Positions 37,348 to 47,433 of a stretch of 64,000 nt of DNA are shown here, in pieces. Position numbers and translations under genes: made by a program. The DNA is from Mesorhizobium sp. J8 (GTDB taxonomy: Bacteria > Pseudomonadota > Alphaproteobacteria > Rhizobiales > Rhizobiaceae). The notes beneath the pieces are model-generated. The model ran no database searches. It had not been told where the DNA came from and was given only the letters and a program-made list of their open reading frames with translations. The stretch covers positions 1,178,001 through 1,242,000 of the forward strand of contig NZ_AP024109.1 in assembly GCF_016591715.1 (NCBI RefSeq). Direction: 5' to 3'. Each line of letters starts with the position of its first letter. Position 1 is the first letter of the stretch.

Positions 37348-38658
37348 TTAAAACCCCGCCGTCTGCTTCTCCACCAGCTTCAGCCGCCCCTTCTCCACCT
37401 TGAAGAACGGCATCGACCTCTGGCTCGAGCCGTCGCTGCGGAAGCGGAACAGGCCGGTCGAGCCGCGGAAGCCGGTCGTGTTCTCCAGCACCTGCTTGTT
37501 GAAGCCGTCGGGGCCGGCCGCGCTCGCTATGCCCGCGCTCAGCGCCACCATGTCGTAGGCATAGGCGACGTTGACGTCGGGCTGGTAGTTGTAGGTCGCC
37601 TTGAAGCGGTCGGCGATCGGCCCGGTCTCGCTCTCGTCGAGCGTCGCGATATAGGCGCCCTCGTAGAGCGGATCCACTGGCCGCTCGAGCCAGCGGTCGG
37701 TGCCGATCAGCGTCACCGTCTTGCCTGGAATGCCTTTCGCCTTCAGCGCGGCAAGCACCGCTGTCGGGCTGCCGCCGCCGCAGGCGACGACCACGGCGTC
37801 GGGCGCCTCGACCAGCGAGCTCATGTCCGACACCACCTTGGCGCCGCCGTCCGTCGGCGAATAGGGCAGCGTCACCGCAAGCGTGGCGCCATAGATGCTG
37901 AGCGCGTTTGCCACCCGGGATTCGACCGCGCTCGAGTCGGCGCCCGCCGGCACCATCAGCACGAATTTCCTGGCGCCCTTGCCGGCGATTCCCGCCGCGC
38001 CCGCTGCGGCGCTGTCGGCTTCGCTCAGCCGCACCGAATAGACGCCGGGGCCGCCGGCGAAATTGTCGGCCAGCGCCAGCACCGGCGGCCGCTTGGAGCC
38101 GGAGAGCTTGGCAAGGTGCTGCGCGGCCGCAAGCTCGGACGGCCCGATCACCGCCTTCGCCGTGCCCGAGGTGATCGCCTTCACCGCGAGGTCCTTGGCG
38201 TAGCCGCTGTCGCCACGCGTGTCCTCGATCGTCAGCGTCAGAAGCTTGTCGCCGAGATCGGCCATCGCGAGGCGTGCACCGTCATACATCTTTCGGCCGT
38301 TCTCGCCCGTGCTTCCGGGCGCCGAAAGCGGCAGCAGCATGGCCACCTTAGTCGGCCCCGTGCCGAGCGTCAGCTGGGCCTTGGCGGCGGCGGCCGAGGT
38401 CGGGCCGCCCGAAGTCGCGCTGCCAGATGCCGGGCTGCCCAAGGCCGGAGTGCCCGATGCCGGACTGCTTGGGGTCTCGACGCTTGCCTGCTGGGCGGGT
38501 GCGGCGGCGGCGCCCGCCTGGCCGGCGGGCGCGGCGATCGCCGTCGGATCGAGCACATCCGACGCGCCGCTCTTGGACTGACATCCGTAAAGCGCCGCCG
38601 CAACGGCCAGGGCCAGGGCTCGCCAACGCTTGCGCCGCAGATCGGTCGCCCGCGTCAT
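37348..38658 (-). CDS. Periplasmic-binding-fold lipoprotein (penicillin-binding-protein activator-like)
   Basis: 436 residues. It has a basic N-terminus, a hydrophobic signal, and a lipobox-like ALYGCQ near residue 25, then an Ala/Pro-rich linker (residues about 35-90). The rest is a two-lobed type I periplasmic binding fold (KVAMLLPLSAPGSTGENGRK, AVIGPSELAAAQHLAKL, VTLIGTDRWLERPVDPLYEG). This matches the LpoA-type PBP activators and Leu/Ile/Val-binding relatives annotated in Hyphomicrobiales. The ATG at 38658 is chosen because upstream codons lack signal features. It is likely an envelope protein that affects wall synthesis. Confidence 0.82.
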   Translation of the reverse strand: MTRATDLRRKRWRALALAVAAALYGCQSKSGASDVLDPTAIAAPAGQAGAAAAPAQQASVETPSSPASGTPALGSPASGSATSGGPTSAAAAKAQLTLGTGPTKVAMLLPLSAPGSTGENGRKMYDGARLAMADLGDKLLTLTIEDTRGDSGYAKDLAVKAITSGTAKAVIGPSELAAAQHLAKLSGSKRPPVLALADNFAGGPGVYSVRLSEADSAAAGAAGIAGKGARKFVLMVPAGADSSAVESRVANALSIYGATLAVTLPYSPTDGGAKVVSDMSSLVEAPDAVVVACGGGSPTAVLAALKAKGIPGKTVTLIGTDRWLERPVDPLYEGAYIATLDESETGPIADRFKATYNYQPDVNVAYAYDMVALSAGIASAAGPDGFNKQVLENTTGFRGSTGLFRFRSDGSSQRSMPFFKVEKGRLKLVEKQTAGF

Positions 38659-38763
38659 GCCGGCATGCGCGTCAGCCGCAGCCGTGGCCGCGCAGGCATC
38701 CGCCTCCACCCGGGCTTGCATCGCCATCATTGCAAACGGTCGGCGCGGCGCACGCCCGTCAGC

Positions 38764-39132
38764 TCAGTGCATGTACTCGACCATGCGGTCGTGGAAGCAT
38801 TCGCATTTGTTGAGCGTGTCTTCGTCCTTGTAGTTCGTCTTGAGGTAGCCATAGGCCATGCCGCAGGCGACCTTGGCTTCCGAGGCCCAGACGAAGGCGG
38901 GACGCGACGAGTTGATCCATTCCGGGCTGTTGGCGACGGCGACCGATTCGTCCATCAGCTTCACCACATGGTCCTTGAGCTCGACCATATTGTCGGTCAG
39001 CACCAGGTCCGAAGTGCCAACTGTGCGGCAATAATTCACCGCCGGCTCGCCGATGATATCGGCGGCGAAGCCCGTCGACCCGGCCAGGAACAGCGCCGCG
39101 ATTGATGCCAGAAATCTTGCGGAATGTTTCAT
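38764..39132 (-). CDS. Secreted small hypothetical protein with conserved cysteines
   Basis: 122 residues with a clear signal peptide (MKHSARFLASIAALFLAGST, cleaved after GFA near residue 23). The mature protein is about 99 residues, with four Cys (NYCRTVG, KVACGMAYGYL, NKCECFHD) that could form two disulphides. I do not recognise the family. It lies upstream of the PBP-activator-like gene on the same strand and downstream of the adhesin gene, with about 70 bases on that side. No further motif is seen. Confidence 0.78.
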   Translation of the reverse strand: MKHSARFLASIAALFLAGSTGFAADIIGEPAVNYCRTVGTSDLVLTDNMVELKDHVVKLMDESVAVANSPEWINSSRPAFVWASEAKVACGMAYGYLKTNYKDEDTLNKCECFHDRMVEYMH

Positions 39133-39204
39133 GTAAACCCCTCTCCGAATTGCGAATTCACGCGTTGCTAATGTGTAGCATGGAAGCGCGGCCGCGCATA
39201 AGTG

Positions 39205-42200
39205 CTAAATGGTGACAGGATGCTGAACATGGTTTGTGTCATCATAGAGGATGTTGATCGTACCGGCAGCCGGCTGGTTCTGCAGCACGGCGACATCCAC
39301 GAAGTTGGAGCCGCCGTTGACATCGACGCCAAGCGTCTTCGTGTTCGCATCATAATGCACATATGTATTTATATTGCCGCCCGGTGCCATATCGAATAGC
39401 GCGGTCAGATCGATCTTGTCACCCTGGCCACCAGGGCCGGCGCCACTGTAGTCGGTGATCAGATCCTTGATATCGAGGTGGTCAAGCTTGAACGTGTCGG
39501 CGCCTGCGCCGCCGGTCATGGTATTCGTCCCGCCGCCGCCGCTCAGGATGTCGTTACCAGCGCCGCCGACGAGGACATCATTCAGCGTTGTGCCTGCAAG
39601 CGTGCTTCCACCCTCGATATGAAGGGTTAGCGCACCTGTCGCGGTATCGCCATCGTGGTCGGTTGCCGTGACGTTGAAGGAGAGATCTTGGGAAACGTTG
39701 CTGACTGAGGCTACGCCCGCCAGATCCACTTTTCCGCTACCCTTAACATCGACGAAATCGATGTAATCGATCAGTTTCCCTGCTTGGCCAAGCTGCAACT
39801 CGTGCGTCGCGTCAGCATATTGCGATGGATCGAAAGTGACGGTGCCGCTCGTCGTATTATCCGTATAGTGGATCGTGTACGTTACCTGGTCGCCGGACTT
39901 ATAGTTCGAGAACTCGAAATTTGCATATTGCGGCGCCGAAGGATTGAAGCCGGCGATAGGCGCTGGGGAATGCGTTCCGGTGAAATCGAAGCGCATGTTT
40001 TCGCCGGCATCGAAGTTGTTGTTGTTGCCCGCGCCCCAACCGGCCGTCGAACCATTGACGCCGGTCGACGAGGAGAGTAGCGCGACGGCTGTCGTCCCAG
40101 AAACCAGCGCTTGCTCCTGACTTGGACCGACGCCATGTGACGTCGAGCCGGAAACACTGTTCATCGTCGTTAGCGGCTGCAGGAGATCGAACTCATAGGT
40201 TCCGGTACCTGCATTGGCGTTGAGCGTGAACACTTTCGTGTCACCACTGTCGACGGTGCCGCTATTGTTCATATCGGCATAAGCCGTCAGCGTGCTGCCG
40301 ACCGTCTGGTAGAGGAGATGATGTGTGCCATCGAGCGTCAGGTTCGACGGCAGGGTGCCGGAGATCGTCAGCGACGAAATCCCGTCCGCTCCCGCCACCA
40401 GATGCAGTGAGCCATTCAGCACGATCCCGGCCTGGTCGGACACGACGCCATGGTCGATCGGCCCCAAGGTTGGCACGTCGTCGACGATCTTGATCGACAG
40501 CGTGCCGGTATCGGTTTCGTTGTCCTGGTCGGTCAGCGTGACGGTGAGGTTGTCGAACAGTGCGTTGTTACCGTTGCCGGTGGCGTGCTGCTCGTTGTCG
40601 AGAAGGGTGTAGGTGTAGCTCACCTTGCCGGTGTTGGCGTCATAGCCGGTGACGGTCAGCGTGTTGCCTCCCGGCGTCGTGACCGAGAGTGTGCCGGTGA
40701 GGGCGCCGTTCTGGATGACGGTCACGCCGTTGATGACGAGCGACTTGACGCCGTCGCCCGACGTGATCGTGAAGTCGCCGTTTGCCGCCTCGCTTGGGTC
40801 GAGGTTGCCGTTGCCGCCGCTGGCGGCGAGCTCGCCCGAGCCGGCAGGTTCGCCATTACGAGCCGCAAGGCCCGCCTCGTAGACCGTGGCGTCGCCGCCA
40901 TCAGCCGAAGACATAAGGTTGGTGATATGCGGCGTGGAGTCGCCGATCTGGACCGTCAACGTGGCGGTCGTGCTGTCGTTGTCGCCATCGGTCAGCGTGT
41001 AGGTGAACTTGTCTTCGACGCCACCGGGCGTGCCGGCATTGCGCACATAGCTGTAGGAGCCATCGGCGTGGATCGTCAGCATGCCGTACTGGCCGTTGAC
41101 CGTCGCGTCGCTGCCGTCGGTGGCGACCGACGAGCTGTTGGCCGGCACGTTGTTGCTGGCGATGTTGCTCACATGCGCTCCGTCCGCGCCCTGCACGTCG
41201 GCGTTGGTCGTACCTTCGAGCGTGCCCGCGCCGGTGATCACGTTGCCGGTCGCCGCATTGGCTGCGCCGTACTGGCCGGCCAAGATCGTATCCGTATCAT
41301 TGTGCGCCGTCGGCACATCGTCGACGACGTTGATGACCAGGTTGCCGGCAGGCGCGGCTTCGCCATCGGCATCCTTGACCACGACAGCGAAGGAGGCGTT
41401 GGTGTTGTCGCCCGAGGTGTTGTCGGTGAGGGTGAAAGTGTAGTGGATGGTGCCGGTGCCGGTGGCGGCGCTGTAGTCGTACCAGGCCGTCAATTGGCCC
41501 TTGGTGCCGTTGGCCAGCGTCTCTTCGGGGAAGGTCTGCGAGGCCGTGGTCAGCGCATGGCCGCCGAGCGAGATCGCCGACAGGCCGTCCGCCGAGGTGA
41601 AGCCGATGGTGCCCGAGGTGGTCTCGGAGCTGTTGGAGTTGTTGTTGGGATTGCCGTCGGCGATCTCGCCGGAGCCGGCCGGTTCGCCGCTGCGGGCCGG
41701 CAGGCCGGCTTCATAGACGGTGGTGTGGTCGCCGCCCGCCGCCGGGATGGAGACGGTCGGCGTGGAGTCGCCGATCTGGACCGTCAACGTGGCGGTCGTG
41801 CTGTCGTTGTCGCCATCGGTCAGCGTGTAGGTGAACTTGTCTTCGACGCCACCGGGCGTGCCGGCATTGCGCACATAGCTGTAGGAGCCATCGGCGTGGA
41901 TCGTCAGCATGCCGTACTGGCCGTTGACCGTCGCGTCGCTGCCGTCGGTGGCGACCGACGAGCTGTTGGCCGGCACGTTGTTGCTGGCGATGTTGCTCAC
42001 ATGCGCCCCGTCCGCGCCCTGCACGTCGGCGTTGGTCGTACCTTCGAGCGTGCCCGCGCCGGTGATCACGTTGCCGGTCGCCGCATTGGCTGCGCCGTAC
42101 TGGCCGGCCAAGATCGTATCCGTATCATTGTGCGCCGTCGGCACATCGTCGACGACGTTGATGACCAGGTTGCCGGCAGGCGCGGCTTCGCCATCGGCAT

Positions 42201-45200
42201 CCTTGACCACGACAGCGAAGGAGGCGTTGGTGTTGTCGCCCGAGGTGTTGTCGGTGAGGGTGAAAGTGTAGTGGATGGTGCCGGTGCCGGTGGCGGCGCT
42301 GTAGTCGTACCAGGCCGTCAATTGGCCCTTGGTGCCGTTGGCCAGCGTCTCTTCGGGGAAGGTCTGCGAGGCCGTGGTCAGCGCATGGCCGCCGAGCGAG
42401 ATCGCCGACAGGCCGTCCGCCGAGGTGAAGCCGATGGTGCCCGAGGTGGTCTCGGAGCTGTTGGAGTTGTTGTTGGGATTGCCGTCGGCGATCTCGCCGG
42501 AGCCGGCCGGTTCGCCGCTGCGGGCCGGCAGGCCGGCTTCATAGACGGTGGTGTGGTCGCCGCCCGCCGCCGGGATGGAGACGGTCGGCGTGGAGTCGCC
42601 GATCTGGACCGTCAACGTGGCGGTCGTGCTGTCGTTGTCGCCATCGGTCAGCGTGTAGGTGAACTTGTCTTCGACGCCACCGGGCGTGCCGGCATTGCGC
42701 ACATAGCTGTAGGAGCCATCGGCGTGGATCGTCAGCATGCCGTACTGGCCGTTGACCGTCGCGTCGCTGCCGTCGGTGGCGACCGACGAGCTGTTGGCCG
42801 GCACGTTGTTGCTGGCGATGTTGCTCACATGCGCCCCGTCCGCGCCCTGCACGTCGGCGTTGGTCGTACCTTCGAGCGTGCCCGCGCCGGTGATCACGTT
42901 GCCGGTCGCCGCATTGGCTGCGCCGTACTGGCCGGCCAAGATCGTATCCGTATCATTGTGCGCCGTCGGCACATCGTCCACGACGTTGATGACCAGGTTG
43001 CCGGCAGGCGCGGCTTCGCCATCGGCATCCTTGACCACGACAGCGAAGGAGGCGTTGGTGTTGTCGCCCGAGGTGTTGTCGGTGAGGGTGAAAGTGTAGT
43101 GGATGGTGCCGGTGCCGGTGGCGGCGCTGTAGTCGTACCAGGCCGTCAATTGGCCCTTGGTGCCGTTGGCCAGCGTCTCTTCGGGGAAGGTCTGCGAGGC
43201 CGTGGTCAGCGCATGGCCGCCGAGCGAGATCGCCGACAGGCCGTCCGCCGAGGTGAAGCCGATGGTGCCCGAGGTGGTCTCGGAGCTGTTGGAGTTGTTG
43301 TTGGGATTGCCGTCGGCGATCTCGCCGGAGCCGGCCGGTTCGCCGCTGCGGGCCGGCAGGCCGGCTTCATAGACGGTGGTGTGGTCGCCGCCCGCCGCCG
43401 GGATGGAGACGGTCGGCGTGGAGTCGCCGATCTGGACCGTCAACGTGGCGGTCGTGCTGTCGTTGTCGCCATCGGTCAGCGTGTAGGTGAACTTGTCTTC
43501 GACGCCACCGGGCGTGCCGGCATTGCGCACATAGCTGTAGGAGCCATCGGCGTGGATCGTCAGCATGCCGTACTGGCCGTTGACCGTCGCGTCGCTGCCG
43601 TCGGTGGCGACCGACGAGCTGTTGGCCGGCACGTTGTTGCTGGCGATGTTGCTCACATGCGCCCCGTCCGCGCCCTGCACGTCGGCGTTGGTCGTACCTT
43701 CGAGCGTGCCCGCGCCGGTGATCACGTTGCCGGTCGCCGCATTGGCTGCGCCGTACTGGCCGGCCAAGATCGTATCCGTATCATTGTGCGCCGTCGGCAC
43801 ATCGTCGACGACGTTGATGACCAGGTTGCCGGCAGGCGCGGCTTCGCCATCGGCATCCTTGACCACGACAGCGAAGGAGGCGTTGGTGTTGTCGCCCGAG
43901 GTGTTGTCGGTGAGGGTGAAAGTGTAGTGGATGGTGCCGGTGCCGGTGGCGGCGCTGTAGTCGTACCAGGCCGTCAATTGGCCCTTGGTGCCGTTGGCCA
44001 GCGTCTCTTCGGGGAAGGTCTGCGAGGCCGTGGTCAGCGCATGGCCGCCGAGCGAGATCGCCGACAGGCCGTCCGCCGAGGTGAAGCCGATGGTGCCCGA
44101 GGTGGTCTCGGAGCTGTTGGAGTTGTTGTTGGGATTGCCGTCGGCGATCTCGCCGGAGCCGGCCGGTTCGCCGCTGCGGGCCGGCAGGCCGGCTTCATAG
44201 ACGGTGGTGTGGTCGCCGCCCGCCGCCGGGATGGAGACGGTCGGCGTGGAGTCGCCGATCTGGACCGTCAACGTGGCGGTCGTGCTGTCGTTGTCGCCAT
44301 CGGTCAGCGTGTAGGTGAACTTGTCTTCGACGCCACCGGGCGTGCCGGCATTGCGCACATAGCTGTAGGAGCCATCGGCGTGGATCGTCAGCATGCCGTA
44401 CTGGCCGTTGACCGTCGCGTCGCTGCCGTCGGTGGCGACCGACGAGCTGTTGGCCGGCACGTTGTTGCTGGCGATGTTGCTCACATGCGCTCCGTCCGCG
44501 CCCTGCACGTCGGCGTTGGTCGTACCTTCGAGCGTGCCCGCGCCGGTGATCACGTTGCCGGTCGCCGCATTGGCTGCGCCGTACTGGCCGGCCAAGATCG
44601 TATCCGTATCATTGTGCGCCGTCGGCACATCGTCGACGACGTTGATGACCAGGTTGCCGGCAGGCGCGGCTTCGCCATCGGCATCCTTGACCACGACAGC
44701 GAAGGAGGCGTTGGTGTTGTCGCCCGAGGTGTTGTCGGTGAGGGTGAAAGTGTAGTGGATGGTGCCGGTGCCGGTGGCGGCGCTGTAGTCGTACCAGGCC
44801 GTCAATTGGCCCTTGGTGCCGTTGGCCAGCGTCTCTTCGGGGAAGGTCTGCGAGGCCGTGGTCAGCGCATGGCCGCCGAGCGAGATCGCCGACAGGCCGT
44901 CCGCCGAGGTGAAGCCGATGGTGCCCGAGGTGGTCTCGGAGCTGTTGGAGTTGTTGTTGGGATTGCCGTCGGCGATCTCGCCGGAGCCGGCCGGTTCGCC
45001 GCTGCGGGCCGGCAGGCCGGCTTCATAGACGGTGGTGTGGTCGCCGCCCGCCGCCGGGATGGAGACGGTCGGCGTGGAGTCGCCGATCTGGACCGTCAAC
45101 GTGGCGGTCGTGCTGTCGTTGTCGCCATCGGTCAGCGTGTAGGTGAACTTGTCTTCGACGCCACCGGGCGTGCCGGCATTGCGCACATAGCTGTAGGAGC

Positions 45201-47433
45201 CATCGGCGTGGATCGTCAGCATGCCGTACTGGCCGTTGACCGTCGCGTCGCTGCCGTCGGTGGCGACCGACGAGCTGTTGGCCGGCACGTTGTTGCTGGC
45301 GATGTTGCTCACATGCGCCCCGTCCGCGCCCTGCACGTCGGCGTTGGTCGTACCTTCGAGCGTGCCCGCGCCGGTGATCACGTTGCCGGTCGCCGCATTG
45401 GCTGCGCCGTACTGGCCGGCCAAGATCGTATCCGTATCATTGTGCGCCGTCGGCACATCGTCGACGACGTTGATGACCAGGTTGCCGGCAGGCGCGGCTT
45501 CGCCATCGGCATCCTTGACCACGACAGCGAAGGAGGCGTTGGTGTTGTCGCCCGAGGTGTTGTCGGTGAGGGTGAAAGTGTAGTGGATGGTGCCGGTGCC
45601 GGTGGCGGCGCTGTAGTCGTACCAGGCCGTCAATTGGCCCTTGGTGCCGTTGGCCAGCGTCTCTTCGGGGAAGGTCTGCGAGGCCGTGGTCAGCGCATGG
45701 CCGCCGAGCGAGATCGCCGACAGGCCGTCCGCCGAGGTGAAGCCGATGGTGCCCGAGGTGGTCTCGGAGCTGTTGGAGTTGTTGTTGGGATTGCCGTCGG
45801 CGATCTCGCCGGAGCCGGCCGGTTCGCCGCTGCGGGCCGGCAGGCCGGCTTCATAGACGGTGGTGTGGTCGCCGCCCGCCGCCGGGATGGAGACGGTCGG
45901 CGTGGAGTCGCCGATCTGGACCGTCAACGTGGCGGTCGTGCTGTCGTTGTCGCCATCGGTCAGCGTGTAGGTGAACTTGTCTTCGACGCCACCGGGCGTG
46001 CCGGCATTGCGCACATAGCTGTAGGAGCCATCGGCGTGGATCGTCAGCATGCCGTACTGGCCGTTGACCGTCGCGTCGCTGCCGTCGGTGGCGACCGACG
46101 AGCTGTTGGCCGGCACGTTGTTGCTGGCGATGTTGCTCACATGCGCTCCGTCCGCGCCCTGCACGTCGGCGTTGGTCGTACCTTCGAGCGTGCCCGCGCC
46201 GGTGATCACGTTGCCGGTCGCCGCATTGGCTGCGCCGTACTGGCCGGCCAAGATCGTATCCGTATCATTGTGCGCCGTCGGCACATCGTCCACGATCTGC
46301 ACCGAGAGCGTGCCGGGAAGCGAGACGTCGCCGTTGCCGTCGGTGACCGTCACCGTGATGTTGTCGAAGGCGGAATTGGTTCCGTTGCCGTCCGGATGCT
46401 GATCGCTGTGCTCTAGCGTGTAGGTATAACTCACCTGGCCGGTGGCGGCGTCGTATCCGGTGATGGTCAGCGTGCCGAGCGGCGTGGTGACGTTGACATG
46501 CACGTTGGCACTGTTGGCAAGGGCTGCGCCCGAGATATCGGTGCCGTTGATGGTCAGCGTCTTGATGCCATCTGGCGAGTTGATGGTGAAGGTACCGGTG
46601 TTGTGCTCGGAGGGGTCGTTGTCGACTGCGGCGTCAGTGCCCGCTTCGCCGGACCCCGTCGCGCCGGCCGTCTCCAGCCCCTTCTCGTCGACGGTGGTGT
46701 CGCCGCCTTCGACGGAAGGCGTAAGGTCGAGGATCGTCGGCGTGTGGTTCGGTTCCAACCCCGGAAACAGCTCGCGATGTTCCGGCTGGCCGAACGCCAG
46801 GTCCGTCGGCGGCAGGAGCGCGGTGAGGCCGAAGCCGTCGCCGATGCCGCCGGCAGGCTGTTCGAAATTTCCGCCCGCGCTGCTCGGCGAGCCGTTGCCG
46901 CCGGCCGAGATCGAGCCGTCGGCGCCGAAGGCGACATCGACGTGGCTGGCCTCGAGCGCGGCGATCAGCGCCACGCGCGGCACCTCGACATCGCCGAGGA
47001 TGAAGGTCGGCACGTTCAGCGCGCCGTCCTTGATGACGATCTCGGATCCGTCGGGCTGCACCAGCACGAGGTTGTGGCCGTCGACCTTGATGTTGTCGAT
47101 CGAGACATTGGCCGGCAGCTTCACGACATTGCCGGCTTCGGCGTGATATTCATGCGGAACGTTCGCAACCGCGGCATTCGCCGGCGCGTTTCCAGCCGGT
47201 GCGTTTCCTTGGGCGGCATTGGAAGCCGGGGCATTGGCGGCAGGAGCATTCGCATCGGCTGCCGGCTGGTTGGCGGCCGGCGCGCCGCTGCCGACATCGA
47301 CCGGCACGGGCTCGCTCGCCGCCTGTCCGGTGGTCGCCTGCGCGACCTGGACACCCGAGATATGATTTTCAGCGGTGCTGGTGTGCTCGTCCCAGGAATT
47401 GGAAACGGCGTCGAATTCGATATTGGTCGTCAT
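39205..47433 (-). CDS. Giant repeat adhesin secreted by type I secretion (LapA/RTX-like)
   Basis: 2742 residues. The N-terminus (about 1-100) has an Ala/Pro/Asn-rich linker with several di-alanines, then a beta domain (KLPANVSIDNIKVDGHNLVL). Residues about 381-2163 are near-identical 276-residue repeats: seven copies of a half starting VDDVPTAHNDTDTILAGQYG and six of a half with TPTVSIPAAGGDHTTVYEAG, resembling the T1SS-143/DUF5801 Ig-like repeats. The C-terminus has RTX-type calcium motifs (GGAGNDILSGGGG, TMTGGAGADTFKLD, near 2620-2650) and a type I secretion target domain. It faces a LapG-like protease gene and is followed by its exporter genes. The ATG at 47433 excludes 19 unsupported codons. 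Confidence 0.93.
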   Translation of the reverse strand: MTTNIEFDAVSNSWDEHTSTAENHISGVQVAQATTGQAASEPVPVDVGSGAPAANQPAADANAPAANAPASNAAQGNAPAGNAPANAAVANVPHEYHAEAGNVVKLPANVSIDNIKVDGHNLVLVQPDGSEIVIKDGALNVPTFILGDVEVPRVALIAALEASHVDVAFGADGSISAGGNGSPSSAGGNFEQPAGGIGDGFGLTALLPPTDLAFGQPEHRELFPGLEPNHTPTILDLTPSVEGGDTTVDEKGLETAGATGSGEAGTDAAVDNDPSEHNTGTFTINSPDGIKTLTINGTDISGAALANSANVHVNVTTPLGTLTITGYDAATGQVSYTYTLEHSDQHPDGNGTNSAFDNITVTVTDGNGDVSLPGTLSVQIVDDVPTAHNDTDTILAGQYGAANAATGNVITGAGTLEGTTNADVQGADGAHVSNIASNNVPANSSSVATDGSDATVNGQYGMLTIHADGSYSYVRNAGTPGGVEDKFTYTLTDGDNDSTTATLTVQIGDSTPTVSIPAAGGDHTTVYEAGLPARSGEPAGSGEIADGNPNNNSNSSETTSGTIGFTSADGLSAISLGGHALTTASQTFPEETLANGTKGQLTAWYDYSAATGTGTIHYTFTLTDNTSGDNTNASFAVVVKDADGEAAPAGNLVINVVDDVPTAHNDTDTILAGQYGAANAATGNVITGAGTLEGTTNADVQGADGAHVSNIASNNVPANSSSVATDGSDATVNGQYGMLTIHADGSYSYVRNAGTPGGVEDKFTYTLTDGDNDSTTATLTVQIGDSTPTVSIPAAGGDHTTVYEAGLPARSGEPAGSGEIADGNPNNNSNSSETTSGTIGFTSADGLSAISLGGHALTTASQTFPEETLANGTKGQLTAWYDYSAATGTGTIHYTFTLTDNTSGDNTNASFAVVVKDADGEAAPAGNLVINVVDDVPTAHNDTDTILAGQYGAANAATGNVITGAGTLEGTTNADVQGADGAHVSNIASNNVPANSSSVATDGSDATVNGQYGMLTIHADGSYSYVRNAGTPGGVEDKFTYTLTDGDNDSTTATLTVQIGDSTPTVSIPAAGGDHTTVYEAGLPARSGEPAGSGEIADGNPNNNSNSSETTSGTIGFTSADGLSAISLGGHALTTASQTFPEETLANGTKGQLTAWYDYSAATGTGTIHYTFTLTDNTSGDNTNASFAVVVKDADGEAAPAGNLVINVVDDVPTAHNDTDTILAGQYGAANAATGNVITGAGTLEGTTNADVQGADGAHVSNIASNNVPANSSSVATDGSDATVNGQYGMLTIHADGSYSYVRNAGTPGGVEDKFTYTLTDGDNDSTTATLTVQIGDSTPTVSIPAAGGDHTTVYEAGLPARSGEPAGSGEIADGNPNNNSNSSETTSGTIGFTSADGLSAISLGGHALTTASQTFPEETLANGTKGQLTAWYDYSAATGTGTIHYTFTLTDNTSGDNTNASFAVVVKDADGEAAPAGNLVINVVDDVPTAHNDTDTILAGQYGAANAATGNVITGAGTLEGTTNADVQGADGAHVSNIASNNVPANSSSVATDGSDATVNGQYGMLTIHADGSYSYVRNAGTPGGVEDKFTYTLTDGDNDSTTATLTVQIGDSTPTVSIPAAGGDHTTVYEAGLPARSGEPAGSGEIADGNPNNNSNSSETTSGTIGFTSADGLSAISLGGHALTTASQTFPEETLANGTKGQLTAWYDYSAATGTGTIHYTFTLTDNTSGDNTNASFAVVVKDADGEAAPAGNLVINVVDDVPTAHNDTDTILAGQYGAANAATGNVITGAGTLEGTTNADVQGADGAHVSNIASNNVPANSSSVATDGSDATVNGQYGMLTIHADGSYSYVRNAGTPGGVEDKFTYTLTDGDNDSTTATLTVQIGDSTPTVSIPAAGGDHTTVYEAGLPARSGEPAGSGEIADGNPNNNSNSSETTSGTIGFTSADGLSAISLGGHALTTASQTFPEETLANGTKGQLTAWYDYSAATGTGTIHYTFTLTDNTSGDNTNASFAVVVKDADGEAAPAGNLVINVVDDVPTAHNDTDTILAGQYGAANAATGNVITGAGTLEGTTNADVQGADGAHVSNIASNNVPANSSSVATDGSDATVNGQYGMLTIHADGSYSYVRNAGTPGGVEDKFTYTLTDGDNDSTTATLTVQIGDSTPHITNLMSSADGGDATVYEAGLAARNGEPAGSGELAASGGNGNLDPSEAANGDFTITSGDGVKSLVINGVTVIQNGALTGTLSVTTPGGNTLTVTGYDANTGKVSYTYTLLDNEQHATGNGNNALFDNLTVTLTDQDNETDTGTLSIKIVDDVPTLGPIDHGVVSDQAGIVLNGSLHLVAGADGISSLTISGTLPSNLTLDGTHHLLYQTVGSTLTAYADMNNSGTVDSGDTKVFTLNANAGTGTYEFDLLQPLTTMNSVSGSTSHGVGPSQEQALVSGTTAVALLSSSTGVNGSTAGWGAGNNNNFDAGENMRFDFTGTHSPAPIAGFNPSAPQYANFEFSNYKSGDQVTYTIHYTDNTTSGTVTFDPSQYADATHELQLGQAGKLIDYIDFVDVKGSGKVDLAGVASVSNVSQDLSFNVTATDHDGDTATGALTLHIEGGSTLAGTTLNDVLVGGAGNDILSGGGGTNTMTGGAGADTFKLDHLDIKDLITDYSGAGPGGQGDKIDLTALFDMAPGGNINTYVHYDANTKTLGVDVNGGSNFVDVAVLQNQPAAGTINILYDDTNHVQHPVTI
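40940..46290. repeat. Tandem 828-bp repeats inside the adhesin gene
   Basis: About 6.5 head-to-tail units with an exact 828-bp period; for example, the same sequence starts at 41081, 41909, 42737, 43565, 44393, 45221 and 46049. By eye only two variable sites appear: one T/C silent change (T in copies 1, 5 and 7) and one G/C silent change in the third copy. This is nearly complete homogenisation at the DNA level. Confidence 0.95.

Noticed and set aside
40940..46290. Possible CRISPR array or other DNA repeat system
   Set aside because: The repeats are 828 bp with no spacers and encode protein domains in frame.
40450..46416. A 1988-residue open frame on the plus strand
   Set aside because: It is antisense to the adhesin gene and exists only because the codon-biased 828-bp repeat has no stops in that frame. 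The minus-strand frame has the start, family repeats and secretion signal.
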